Notes under the pieces: generated by a model
Told to the model about the DNA's origin: nothing
The model's input: only the letters and a program-made list of their open reading frames with translations
The model's database searches: none
Program-made: the position numbers and the translations under genes
In this document: positions 16,764-24,936 of the stretch, one piece after another
Layout of the letters: every line of letters begins with the position of its first letter
How positions within the stretch are numbered: the first letter of the stretch is position 1
From: an uncultured Trueperaceae bacterium
GTDB taxonomy: Bacteria > Deinococcota > Deinococci > Deinococcales > Trueperaceae
Direction of reading: 5' to 3'
NCBI GenBank assembly: GCA_937907415.1
Contig: CALCHY010000019.1
Coordinates: forward strand, 1 to 46,517
DNA: 46,517 nt

Positions 16764-17662
16764 GCGATAGGTCCACCAACCACCCGCTCGAGATCAGCGA
16801 GCTGGTGAAGCGGTACGGCCGCGGCGAAACAGCCGTGAACGGCGTGAACCTCACGCTCCGCCGCGGCGAGGTGCTTGCTCTCATCGGGCCATCCGGCGCG
16901 GGCAAGAGCACCCTCATCCGCTGCATCAACCGCCTCGTCGAACCGACGTCTGGCAGCGTGAAGGTGAACGGCGTGGAGGTTACCGCCCTCGGTCGCGGCG
17001 CGCTCAGGAGGGCGCGCCGCGGCATCGGGATGATCTTCCAAGAGCACGCCCTCGTCGACCGCCTGACCGTCATGGAGAACGTCCTCTCCGGCCAACTCGG
17101 CTACGTCGGCTTCTGGCGCTCCTGGTTCAGGCGCTTCCCGCAGGCCACCGTCGACCACGCGTACGAGCTCCTCGAACGCGTCGGCATCCTCGAGCAACTC
17201 GACAAGCGCGCTGACCAGCTCTCCGGCGGGCAACGCCAGCGCGTCGGGATAGCCCGCGCACTGTTGCAGGACCCGAGCATCTTGCTCGTCGACGAACCGA
17301 CCGCCAGCCTCGACCCGAAGACGTCGCGCCAAGTCATGCGCCTCCTGATGGAGCTAGCCGCCGAGCATGAGCTCTCGGCCGTCATCAACATCCACGACGT
17401 TGCCCTCGCCAAGCTGTTCGTGCCGCGCATCGTCGGCCTGCGAGGAGGCGTCGTCGTGTTCGACGGCCCCCCGAGCCAGCTTGACGACGCTCGCCTGACC
17501 GACATCTACGGCGAGGAGGACTGGACCGCCGCGCCCCAAGCGGACGCGGCTGAGGGCGACGCGCCCATCCACGAGGCCACGCCCTCGAGCGCCGCCCACG
17601 CGCTGGCGCCCGGCCACGCCGCCGCCGAGGCCGCCGACCGCAACGGGATGGAACCAGCGTGA
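16760..17662 (+). CDS. phnC: Phosphonate-type ABC importer ATPase PhnC
   Basis: A 300-residue ATPase starting at GTG 16760, which overlaps the phnD stop. Walker A is GPSGAGKST (43-51), the signature is [16 protein letters not shown] and Walker B is [13 protein letters not shown], followed by [12 protein letters not shown]; the last is characteristic of PhnC. The PhnC fold ends near residue 255 (IYGEEDW), and an Ala/Pro/His-rich tail of about 45 residues follows that looks disordered. It energises the two PhnE permeases. Confidence 0.95.
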   Translation: MSDRSTNHPLEISELVKRYGRGETAVNGVNLTLRRGEVLALIGPSGAGKSTLIRCINRLVEPTSGSVKVNGVEVTALGRGALRRARRGIGMIFQEHALVDRLTVMENVLSGQLGYVGFWRSWFRRFPQATVDHAYELLERVGILEQLDKRADQLSGGQRQRVGIARALLQDPSILLVDEPTASLDPKTSRQVMRLLMELAAEHELSAVINIHDVALAKLFVPRIVGLRGGVVVFDGPPSQLDDARLTDIYGEEDWTAAPQADAAEGDAPIHEATPSSAAHALAPGHAAAEAADRNGMEPA

Positions 17663-18525
17663 GGGGCCTGGCGGCTAGCGGGTCGGCTGGCAGCTCGGCC
17701 GCTAACCAACCGTTGCCGCCTAGCGCGGCCGCGCTGCGCGGGCAGCCGTGGCGGCCACGACCGGTCGTCGCCAACCCGCTCTTGCGCTACGCCATCCCCG
17801 TCGCGGCGCTCGCCTACCTGGTCGCCGCCAGCGCCAGCATCGACGTCAACTGGCAGCGCGTAGCCCTCGGCCTGGAACGCGCACGCGTGCTCTTCCGCGG
17901 TTTCGCGGCGCCGGACTTCACGTCGCGCTGGGCGTTCATCCAGACGGGCATCCTCGAGAGCCTCGCCATGACGGTGGTCGCCACCGCCCTTGGCATCTTG
18001 TTGTCCGTGCCCTTCGCTTTCGGCGCGGCGCGCAACATAGCGCCGCTACCCGTCTACCTCTTCTGCCGCGCCTTCATAGCGGTGGCGCGGTCGTTCCAAG
18101 AGATCGTGATCGCCATCTTCTTCGTCGTCATGGTTGGCTTCGGGCCGCTGGCAGGCGCCCTCACCCTGGCTTTCGCGACCATCGGCTTCCTCGGCAAGCT
18201 CCTAGCGGAGGACATCGAGGACATAGACCCGCGGCCCCTCGAGGCGCTGCGCGCGACGGGCGCGAGTTGGCTCAAGCAGATGAGCTACGCGGTGGTGCCG
18301 CAGATCTACCCGCGCTTCATCGGCTTGAGCGTCTACCGTCTCGACATCAACTTCCGCGAGTCGTCCGTCATCGGCATCGTCGGTGCGGGAGGCATCGGCG
18401 GGGCCCTCAACACGAGCATCTCGCGTTACGAGTACTCCACGACGGCCGCCATCCTGATCGTCGTCATCGCTATCGTGCTGCTAAGCGAGTACGCGAGCGG
18501 CGTCATCCGGAAGCGGGTGCAGTAG
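17659..18525 (+). CDS. phnE: Phosphonate-type ABC importer permease PhnE (first copy)
   Basis: A 288-residue membrane permease starting at GTG 17659 (GTGA overlap with phnC). About 35 residues of Ser/Ala/Pro-rich sequence precede the first span. The binding-protein-dependent permease region reads ETLAMT-like [20 protein letters not shown], then [43 protein letters not shown] (coupling EAA loop) and [18 protein letters not shown]. It is followed one base later by a second, different PhnE, so the channel is probably a heterodimer. Confidence 0.93.
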   Translation: MRGLAASGSAGSSAANQPLPPSAAALRGQPWRPRPVVANPLLRYAIPVAALAYLVAASASIDVNWQRVALGLERARVLFRGFAAPDFTSRWAFIQTGILESLAMTVVATALGILLSVPFAFGAARNIAPLPVYLFCRAFIAVARSFQEIVIAIFFVVMVGFGPLAGALTLAFATIGFLGKLLAEDIEDIDPRPLEALRATGASWLKQMSYAVVPQIYPRFIGLSVYRLDINFRESSVIGIVGAGGIGGALNTSISRYEYSTTAAILIVVIAIVLLSEYASGVIRKRVQ

Positions 18526-18526
18526 G

Positions 18527-19339
18527 GTGCCGACGACCATCAGGGGCGAGAGCCGCATCTGGCGCAAGCGCACCCCGCGCCAAACGCTCATCACGTATCT
18601 CGGTTACCTGCTCGGCGCCATCGCCCTGGCCGTGGCGTTGCGGTTCATCTCTGGCCAGACGCTCTGGTTCTTCGTGTGGGACGCCCCGCAGCAGGCCGGC
18701 GACCTGATATCGCGCATGTTCCCGCCCAAGTGGAGCTACCTCGCAAAGCTGTGGAGACCGCTATGGGACACCATCAACATCGCGACCATCGGCACCATCA
18801 TCGCCCTCGTCGTCGCCATCCCCGTAGCGTTCCTCGCCGCCAGGAACACCACCCCGCACCCGATCTTCAGGCAGCTAGCGCTGCTCATCATGGTGTCGTC
18901 GCGGTCCGTGAACGCCCTCATCTGGGCGCTGTTGCTCGTTAGCGTCATCGGCCCGGGAGTGCTGGCAGGCATCATCGCCGTTGGGCTGCGCTCCATCGGC
19001 TTCTGCGCCAAGCTCCTCTCCGAGGCCATAGAAGAGATCGACTTCAAGCCCATCGAGGCGCTTGACGCCACCGGCGCAAGCGGCGGTCAGGTCGTTACCT
19101 ACGGGATCATCCCGCAGGTCGCTCCGGCGTTCGCTGGCATCACGGTCTACCGGTGGGACATCAACATCCGCGAGTCAACGGTCGTCGGCCTCGTCGGCGC
19201 CGGCGGCATCGGCTTGCCGCTCGATGCGAGCATCGCGGCGCTGCAATGGTCGCAAGCGACCGTCATATTCGCGCTGATCCTCGTGCTCGTCGTGTTCAGT
19301 GAGTGGGTATCAGCCAAGGTGAGGGCGGCCATCCGGTGA
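18527..19339 (+). CDS. phnE: Phosphonate-type ABC importer permease PhnE (second copy)
   Basis: A 270-residue permease from GTG 18527, one base after the upstream stop codon. Motifs parallel the first copy: ATIGTIIALVVAIPVAFLAARNT, SRSVNALIWALLLVSVIGPG, LLSEAIEEIDFKPIEALDATGAS as the coupling loop, and RESTVVGLVGAGGIGLPL. The two copies share the architecture but differ throughout, so they are not a recent duplication. Its TGA overlaps the GTG of the HAD phosphatase, giving a fully coupled operon. Confidence 0.93.
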   Translation: MPTTIRGESRIWRKRTPRQTLITYLGYLLGAIALAVALRFISGQTLWFFVWDAPQQAGDLISRMFPPKWSYLAKLWRPLWDTINIATIGTIIALVVAIPVAFLAARNTTPHPIFRQLALLIMVSSRSVNALIWALLLVSVIGPGVLAGIIAVGLRSIGFCAKLLSEAIEEIDFKPIEALDATGASGGQVVTYGIIPQVAPAFAGITVYRWDINIRESTVVGLVGAGGIGLPLDASIAALQWSQATVIFALILVLVVFSEWVSAKVRAAIR

Positions 19340-20133
19340 GCCTTTCCGGTGTTCGTTCCCTCCTACTCGACTTAGACGGTTGCGTCTGGTACGGCAACGA
19401 GTTAGCTCCAGGCGCCGCGGCCTTCGTACGCAACGCACGCGCGGCCGGCCTGCGCCTAGGTTTCCTCACCAACATCTCGAGCGGCGCGGGCGCTGCGGTG
19501 GCGACGAAGCTCACGCGCCTCGGGATCCCAGCCGAGCCACTTGACGTGTTCGCGCCACTCGACGCGCTAGCGGAGCACCCGCTCATGCGCGACCACCCGC
19601 CGACTTACGTGCTCGGCACCCGTCAGGTGGCTGCCGCCGTTGCGCGCCTGACGCACGAAACTAGCGACCCGAACGAGGCGACGCTCGTCGTCCTCAGCCG
19701 CGACGCGCAGCTCACGTACGAGCGCCTCGCAGAGGCGGTTCACGTGCTCCACCGCGGAGGCAAGCTCCTAGCCCTCAACTTGGACGCCCGCGTGCCTGTC
19801 GCCGCTGGTCGCGTCGTGCCTGGCAACGGCGCCATCGCGGCCGCACTGACCACCGCCTCCGGCGTGGCGGCTGAGTGCGTAGGCAAGCCAGCGGCGCGCT
19901 TCTTCGTGGCGGCGATGGAACGGCTGGGGATGGAGCCCGCCACGACGATCATGGTGGGAGACAACCTCGACTCCGACATCGCAGGTGGCAACGCCGCTGG
20001 GCTCCGCACGGTGCACGTCGGCGGCGACACCTTCAGCGCCCACCCGCAACCCCCGACTCCCACCGTGAGCGTCATGGGCTTGCCAGACCTCGCCCTGCTC
20101 CTACAGCTCGAGGCAGTCGAAGCGCAAGCGTGA
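19336..20133 (+). CDS. HAD superfamily subfamily IIA hydrolase
   Basis: A 265-residue cytoplasmic phosphatase. GTG 19336 overlaps the phnE stop; an earlier in-frame GTG at 19303 lies inside phnE. Motif I is LLLDLDGCVWYG with Asp12 and Asp14, motif II is LTNIS, the lysine is in GKPAARFF and motif III is MVGDNLDSDIAGGNAAG. This NagD/phosphoglycolate-phosphatase-like subfamily (IIA cap between motifs II and III) hydrolyses small phosphomonoesters. Coupling to the phn-type importer suggests it removes phosphate from the imported compound or its product. No C-P lyase or phosphonatase is nearby. Confidence 0.92.
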   Translation: MSLSGVRSLLLDLDGCVWYGNELAPGAAAFVRNARAAGLRLGFLTNISSGAGAAVATKLTRLGIPAEPLDVFAPLDALAEHPLMRDHPPTYVLGTRQVAAAVARLTHETSDPNEATLVVLSRDAQLTYERLAEAVHVLHRGGKLLALNLDARVPVAAGRVVPGNGAIAAALTTASGVAAECVGKPAARFFVAAMERLGMEPATTIMVGDNLDSDIAGGNAAGLRTVHVGGDTFSAHPQPPTPTVSVMGLPDLALLLQLEAVEAQA

Positions 20134-20163
20134 TGTGTACCCCGCACCGTTCGCGCTGGGCAT

Positions 20164-20190
20164 TTGACCGCGCGCCCGGTTTGCTAAGTT
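20164..20190 (+). promoter_or_regulatory. Possible promoter of the second liv operon
   Basis: TTGACC (20164-20169) and TAAGTT (20185-20190) are separated by only 15 bases, so the match is weak. The position, 41 bases before the binding-protein start, is right for a promoter. Confidence 0.3.
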
Positions 20191-20230
20191 ACGGGGGAAC
20201 GCAACTAGCCAACCCTAGGAGGGTAACCGA

Positions 20231-21430
20231 ATGAAGCGAGTTCTGATCGCGTCTTTGTTCCTAGTCTTGACCTTGGTCGCCGGCGTGGCGCTGGCCCAAG
20301 ACCCCGTGAAAATAGGCGTGATTACGAGTATCACTGGTCGCTTCGCCGAGTTCGGTGAGCAGCACCAGGCTGGCATCAAGGCCGCGTTGGAAGACGTAAA
20401 CGCCGCCGGAGGCGTGAACGGCCGCACCGTGGAGGTCGTGTTCGAGGACGACACCTCGGAAGTCAACGCCGCCCTCGCGGCCTCCGAGAAGCTCGTCAAC
20501 CAGGGCCTGCCCCTCGTGATGGGCGCCTACTCCTCATCCATCACCAACCCGATCACCCAGTACTTCACGCGCCAAAAGCGCCCGTTCCTCGTCTTCACCT
20601 CGTCTGACGATGCCATCACGCGCCCAGGCTCCGACTGGGTGTTCCGCACCAACCAGCCGTCGTACGCGTACGCTCAGGTCCTCTTCGACGTGTTCGACCA
20701 GATCAACGCGCAGCGCGGCGCAGGCACCCTCAAGACCGTCGTAACGGTGCACGGCAACGGCGCGTTCGAGAGCGCCGTGGCTGACGCCGTCGACGAGATC
20801 GCCGCCGAGCGTGGCTACACGGTCGTGCAGCGCCAAGACTACGACCAGACTGGCGCGGACTTCCGCCCGATCCTCAACCGCTTCAAGGCCCTCAACCCAG
20901 ACGTCCTCTTCATGGTGTCCTACGCGGCAGACTCCGTCGCCCTCATGCGCCAAGTGCAGGAAGTCGGGCTCGACGCCAAGGTGTTCGCTGGCGGCGCCGC
21001 CGGCTTCGCTCTCCCAGGCTTCATCGAAGGCGCCGGCCCAGCGGCTGAGTACGTCTTCACGGCCACCATGTGGACGAAGGACGTGCCTTACCCCGGCGCT
21101 CAAGAGCTGAACGCGCGTCTCACCGAGATCCTCGGCCGCACGCCCTCGTACCACGCCGCCCAGGCGTACGCAGGCGTCATGGTGGCGGTCGATGCCCTCA
21201 AGCGCGCAGCGTCGTTCTCACCAGAAGACGTGCGCGCGGCGCTCCTCGCGACCGACATGCCGAACACCGTCTACGGCCCCATCCGCTTCGAGGACTACCA
21301 GGGCTACAAGAACCAGGCCCCGCTGCCGGCAGTAGCCGAGCAGGTCGTCAACGGCGAGTTCGTGACGGTCTACGTGAACGGCGCGGTCGTCGGCGATCTC
21401 CTCGAAACGCCGTCTTGGAACGCTCGCTGA
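20231..21430 (+). CDS. livK: ABC importer substrate-binding protein, LivK type (second system)
   Basis: A 399-residue periplasmic binding protein with a Sec signal (MKRVLIASLFLVLTLVAGVA, cut after ALAQ) and AGGAGG before the ATG. The mature protein starts DPVKIGVITSITGRFAEFGE and has LEDVNAAGGVNGRTVEVVFED and MGAYSSSITNPITQYF, typical of type-I family 6 binding proteins. It differs strongly from the LivK at 10930-12072, lacking its cysteines and carrying YDQTGADFRPILNRFKALNPD instead. It heads a coupled livK-H-M-G-F set. The ligand is probably a branched-chain or other amino acid, but cannot be fixed from sequence. Confidence 0.94.
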   Translation: MKRVLIASLFLVLTLVAGVALAQDPVKIGVITSITGRFAEFGEQHQAGIKAALEDVNAAGGVNGRTVEVVFEDDTSEVNAALAASEKLVNQGLPLVMGAYSSSITNPITQYFTRQKRPFLVFTSSDDAITRPGSDWVFRTNQPSYAYAQVLFDVFDQINAQRGAGTLKTVVTVHGNGAFESAVADAVDEIAAERGYTVVQRQDYDQTGADFRPILNRFKALNPDVLFMVSYAADSVALMRQVQEVGLDAKVFAGGAAGFALPGFIEGAGPAAEYVFTATMWTKDVPYPGAQELNARLTEILGRTPSYHAAQAYAGVMVAVDALKRAASFSPEDVRAALLATDMPNTVYGPIRFEDYQGYKNQAPLPAVAEQVVNGEFVTVYVNGAVVGDLLETPSWNAR

Positions 21431-21477
21431 CCGCGGCATAACTTGCTGACAGCATCTTCGGGACGGAGCCATTGACC

Positions 21478-22359
21478 ATGGAGGGCTTGGCTCCGTTCCT
21501 ACAGAACCTAAGTGGCGGCCTACTGATCGGCGGCATCTACGCTCTCATCGGCGTCGGCTTGTCGCTGATCTTCGGGGTCATGCGCATCATCAACTTCGCG
21601 CACGGCGAGTTCGTGGCGGTTGGCATGTATACGGCCATCGTCTGCTTCCAACTCTTCGGCCTCGACCCGTACGTCTCGCTCCTCATAGCCGCCCCCATCG
21701 GGTTCCTGCTCGGCGCGCTGCTGCAGCGCGTGGTGCTCGCGCGCCTGATCGACGCGTCCAGCGACAGCACCCTGCTCGCCACTCTCGGCCTTGCCCTAGT
21801 CATCTCCAACGTCCTGTTCCTGGTCTTCGGCGCCGAACCGAAGTCCATCTACGTGCCGTACGCCACGCAAACCGTCACGCTCGGCGGCGTACGCCTACCC
21901 GTCGCCCAACTGACTGCCGGCGCCATCACGCTCGTCGTCATCCTCGCCCTCTGGTTGCTGCTGACGCGCACGGAGTTCGGCCGCGCGGTGCGTGCCACGG
22001 CGCAGAACCGCCTCGGCGCGGAGCTCGTCGGCATCAATACGCCACGCATTCACGCGCTCGTCTTCGGGCTTGGGATGGCGCTCGCCATGTGCGCGGGTGT
22101 CATCCTCGCGCCACTCCTCTTCGCCGTTCCCACCGTTGGCTCGAGCTACACCCTCAAGGCGTTCGTGGTCACGGTCCTCGGCGGCCTCGGCAGCGTGCCT
22201 GGCGCCATCGGCGGCGGCCTCCTGCTCGGCGTCGTCGAGTTCATGGGCGCGTCTTACCTCTCGTCTGGTTACCGCGACGCCTACGGGCTGTTCGCGTTCC
22301 TCATCGTTCTCCTCGTGCGGCCGGAGGGCCTCTTCGGGCGCTCCGTCAAGCGCGTATGA
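21478..22359 (+). CDS. livH: ABC importer permease LivH (second system)
   Basis: A 293-residue permease of ordinary LivH length. ATG 21478 is preferred over TTG 21472 because the GGACGGAG site lies 9 bases before the ATG but only 3 before the TTG. Motifs: LIGGIYALIGVGLSLIFGVM with IINFAHGEFVAVG, RAVRATAQNRLGAELVGINTPRIHALVFGLG split over the coupling loop, and GGLGSVPGAIGGGLLLGVVE; C-terminus LVRPEGLFGRS. Its stop overlaps the livM ATG. Confidence 0.94.
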   Translation: MEGLAPFLQNLSGGLLIGGIYALIGVGLSLIFGVMRIINFAHGEFVAVGMYTAIVCFQLFGLDPYVSLLIAAPIGFLLGALLQRVVLARLIDASSDSTLLATLGLALVISNVLFLVFGAEPKSIYVPYATQTVTLGGVRLPVAQLTAGAITLVVILALWLLLTRTEFGRAVRATAQNRLGAELVGINTPRIHALVFGLGMALAMCAGVILAPLLFAVPTVGSSYTLKAFVVTVLGGLGSVPGAIGGGLLLGVVEFMGASYLSSGYRDAYGLFAFLIVLLVRPEGLFGRSVKRV

Positions 22360-23330
22360 CGCTCAAGCGCACCAGCTTGCCGTGGACCTGGCTGGGAATC
22401 GCCGGGGTCGCCGCGGTGGGCGCGACGTGGTACTTCGCCTTCCCAAGCTACCTGTCACTCGGCATCTCGCTGTTGCTGCTGGCCGGTTGGGCGAGCGCCT
22501 GGGACCTCCTTGGTGGCTGGACGGGGCAAACGAGCCTCGGTCACGCCGCCTTCATCGGGCTGGGGGCCTACACCGTCGGCGTCACCGCAACCAAGTTCGA
22601 CTTGGCACCGTGGTGGAGCTTCCTCCTCGCCGCCGCCTTCGCGACCGTGCTGGCGTTCCTGTGGGGCCGCCTTACCTTCGGGTTGCGCGGCTCGTACTTC
22701 GTGCTCTCCACCATCGCCGTCGCCGAGATCCTGCGGCTGGTGGCCATCAACGAGCGCAAGCTCACGGGCGGCGCCATCGGACTGTTCATCTTCGACCTCA
22801 AGGAGCCTTTCGGGTTCGATCTGTTCAGCAGGCACACGGAGTTCTGGCTCGCGCTTGGCTACCTGGTGCTTGTCCTGGTGGTAGTCGCGTTGGTCACGCG
22901 CGGCAAGCTCGGCTATCAGATGCGCGCCGTTCGCGAAGACGAGTCGTCTGCCCAAGCCGCGGGCATCAACCCGGTGGCTGTCAAGTCGTGGGCGTTCATG
23001 TTGTCAGGCGCCCTCACCGCGATAGGCGGCTGCATCTACGGCATCTTCCTCTCGGCCCTGCAGCCGCAACCCATGTTCGAGTTGCACTTGAGCGTGCGCA
23101 TCGCGTTGGTCGCCATCATCGGCGGTCGCGGCACCCTCTTCGGACCGCTCATCGGCGCCGCGCTTCTCACCCTCGCAGCGGAACTCTTCCGCAACACTTT
23201 CGCAGAGGCCAACCTCCTCATCTACGGGCTCCTGATCGTCGTCGTCGTCCTGTTCGTGCCACGCGGCCTCATGGGCGCGCTGCGCGCACGCGCGGTTAGG
23301 AGGCGCTATGCCAAGAGCGCTGGTGGCTGA
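22356..23330 (+). CDS. livM: ABC importer permease LivM (second system)
   Basis: A 324-residue permease starting at ATG 22356, overlapping the livH TGA (ATGA). Landmarks: [65 protein letters not shown] split at the coupling loop, [16 protein letters not shown] and VPRGLMG. It lacks the long C-terminal extension seen in the LivM of the first system. The 3' end overlaps livG by 23 bases. Confidence 0.94.
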   Translation: MTLKRTSLPWTWLGIAGVAAVGATWYFAFPSYLSLGISLLLLAGWASAWDLLGGWTGQTSLGHAAFIGLGAYTVGVTATKFDLAPWWSFLLAAAFATVLAFLWGRLTFGLRGSYFVLSTIAVAEILRLVAINERKLTGGAIGLFIFDLKEPFGFDLFSRHTEFWLALGYLVLVLVVVALVTRGKLGYQMRAVREDESSAQAAGINPVAVKSWAFMLSGALTAIGGCIYGIFLSALQPQPMFELHLSVRIALVAIIGGRGTLFGPLIGAALLTLAAELFRNTFAEANLLIYGLLIVVVVLFVPRGLMGALRARAVRRRYAKSAGG

Positions 23331-24030
23331 GAACATCACCGTGCAGTTCGGCGGCCTGATCGCGGTGAACGACGTATCGCTGACGCTTGACGCTGGCCAG
23401 ATAGTCGGCCTCATCGGCCCGAACGGGGCAGGCAAGTCGACGCTCTTCAACGCCCTGACCGGCTACGCCAAGACTCGGCGCGGCAAGGTCGCCTTCTTCG
23501 GCACGGAGGTGGGTCGGCTGCAGCCGTACGCGCGCACGCGCCTCGGCATGGGCCGCACGTTCCAGATCGAACGCCCGTTCGAGGGCCTAACTGTTCTCGA
23601 GAACGTCCTCATCCCCGCGTTCCTGAAAGCCAATAACCGCGCGGCGGCCGAGCAGGCCGCTACTCACGCGCTCGAGCTCGTCGGCTTGGCGGATAGGGCG
23701 ATGCAGCTATCTTCTGACCTCAACCTAGCGCGGCGCAGACGCCTGGAGCTAGCCAAGGCCTTGGCCGTCAAACCTCGGGTCTTGTTCCTCGACGAGCTGA
23801 TGGCCGGCCTCAATCCACCCGCCCTCAAGGAGATGATCGGCTTCGTGCGCTCGTTGGCGGAGTCCGGCATCGCGATCGTGATGGTCGAGCACATCATGCA
23901 GGCCGTCACCGAGCTCTGCGAGGACGTCATCGTGCTCGCTTTCGGAGAGAAGATCGCGCAAGGAACACCGGGGCAGGTCATGAACGACGAGCGCGTCATC
24001 GAGGCGTACCTTGGAGGCGCGGATGAGTGA
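23308..24030 (+). CDS. livG: ABC importer ATPase LivG (second system)
   Basis: A 240-residue ATPase with TTAGGAGG before ATG 23308. Walker A is GPNGAGKST (37-45), then [11 protein letters not shown], Walker [14 protein letters not shown] and [10 protein letters not shown]. The ABC signature is unusual: where LSYGQ is expected, the protein reads [15 protein letters not shown], without the glycine. I recall LTLA-type signatures in a sub-branch of LivG, so this is likely natural variation rather than loss of function. It ends [11 protein letters not shown], and the livF start lies within its last codons. Confidence 0.93.
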   Translation: MPRALVAENITVQFGGLIAVNDVSLTLDAGQIVGLIGPNGAGKSTLFNALTGYAKTRRGKVAFFGTEVGRLQPYARTRLGMGRTFQIERPFEGLTVLENVLIPAFLKANNRAAAEQAATHALELVGLADRAMQLSSDLNLARRRRLELAKALAVKPRVLFLDELMAGLNPPALKEMIGFVRSLAESGIAIVMVEHIMQAVTELCEDVIVLAFGEKIAQGTPGQVMNDERVIEAYLGGADE

Positions 24031-24790
24031 CGACGCCCGCAGTGTCACCGGCGTAGCTGGCGCAAAGGCGGCCGCGCCGCGCCGTGTCCTCGACGTCGTC
24101 GAGGCCAACCTCGGCTACGGCGACCTTCAAGTGGTGTTCGGCGTCTCGCTGCACGTGAACGCCCACGAGCTCGTCGGGTTGGTTGGCGGGAACGGCAGCG
24201 GCAAGTCGACTATCCTGCGCGCCGTCTCCGGCATGATCCAGCCGCGCGGCGGCAAGATCCTGCTCGACGGCGAGGACGTCACCGGCCTCAAACCCCACCA
24301 TCTGGCCCTGCGCGGGCTGGCGCACGTGCCGATGGGCCGGCAGCTGTTCCCTGACATGACGGTGGAGGAGAACCTCTCCCTCGGCGCCTACTTGCCGCCA
24401 GCGAGGGCGCGGCGCGCCGAGGGCTTCGAGCGCGTCTACGGCCTCTTCCCCGACCTGCAGAACAAGCGCCGCATAGCGGCTGGCGCGCTTTCCGGCGGGC
24501 AGCAACAGATGGTGGCGATCGGCCGCGCGCTCATGCTGCACCCGAAGGTGTTGATCATGGACGAGCCGAGCCTCGGCCTGGCGCCCCTCCTCGTGCGCGA
24601 GGTCATGCAGGTCATCAGGGGCGTGTCTGAGACGGGCCTGCCCATCTTGCTCGTCGAGCAGAACGTCACCCAAGTGCTCAAGATCAGCGACCGCGCTTAC
24701 GTGCTCGAGAACGGCCACCTCGTGCTGGAGGGGCCCTCCGAGAAGCTGCGCGGCGACCCCCTCATCCGCCGGGCGTACCTGGGGCTCTAG
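24023..24790 (+). CDS. livF: ABC importer ATPase LivF (second system)
   Basis: A 255-residue ATPase from ATG 24023, with TTGGAGG 5 bases upstream and an 8-base overlap with livG. A roughly 25-residue Ala-rich leader precedes the fold. Walker A is GGNGSGKST (55-63), the signature is LSGGQQQMVAIGRAL, Walker B is VLIMDEPSLGLAP and the switch LLVEQNVTQVL, all standard LivF. It closes the second liv operon; the STAND gene starts 147 bases later. Confidence 0.94.
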   Translation: MSDDARSVTGVAGAKAAAPRRVLDVVEANLGYGDLQVVFGVSLHVNAHELVGLVGGNGSGKSTILRAVSGMIQPRGGKILLDGEDVTGLKPHHLALRGLAHVPMGRQLFPDMTVEENLSLGAYLPPARARRAEGFERVYGLFPDLQNKRRIAAGALSGGQQQMVAIGRALMLHPKVLIMDEPSLGLAPLLVREVMQVIRGVSETGLPILLVEQNVTQVLKISDRAYVLENGHLVLEGPSEKLRGDPLIRRAYLGL

Positions 24791-24936
24791 CCGCCAGCTG
24801 GAGCGCGCACGCCGCGCACCTCTTCTCGGCTACTACGACCTCGGGTGACGTAGCAGACACCAACCGGTCCTCACCTCTAGAATGTTCCCGACCCCACGCC
24901 ACGTCCAACTTCCTTCAACTGGGTCACGGAGGGCGG

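Noticed and set aside
21992..23299. 435-codon plus-strand frame across livH and livM
   Set aside because: Arg/Ser-rich out-of-frame translation of two clear permease genes; no plausible start site or domain.
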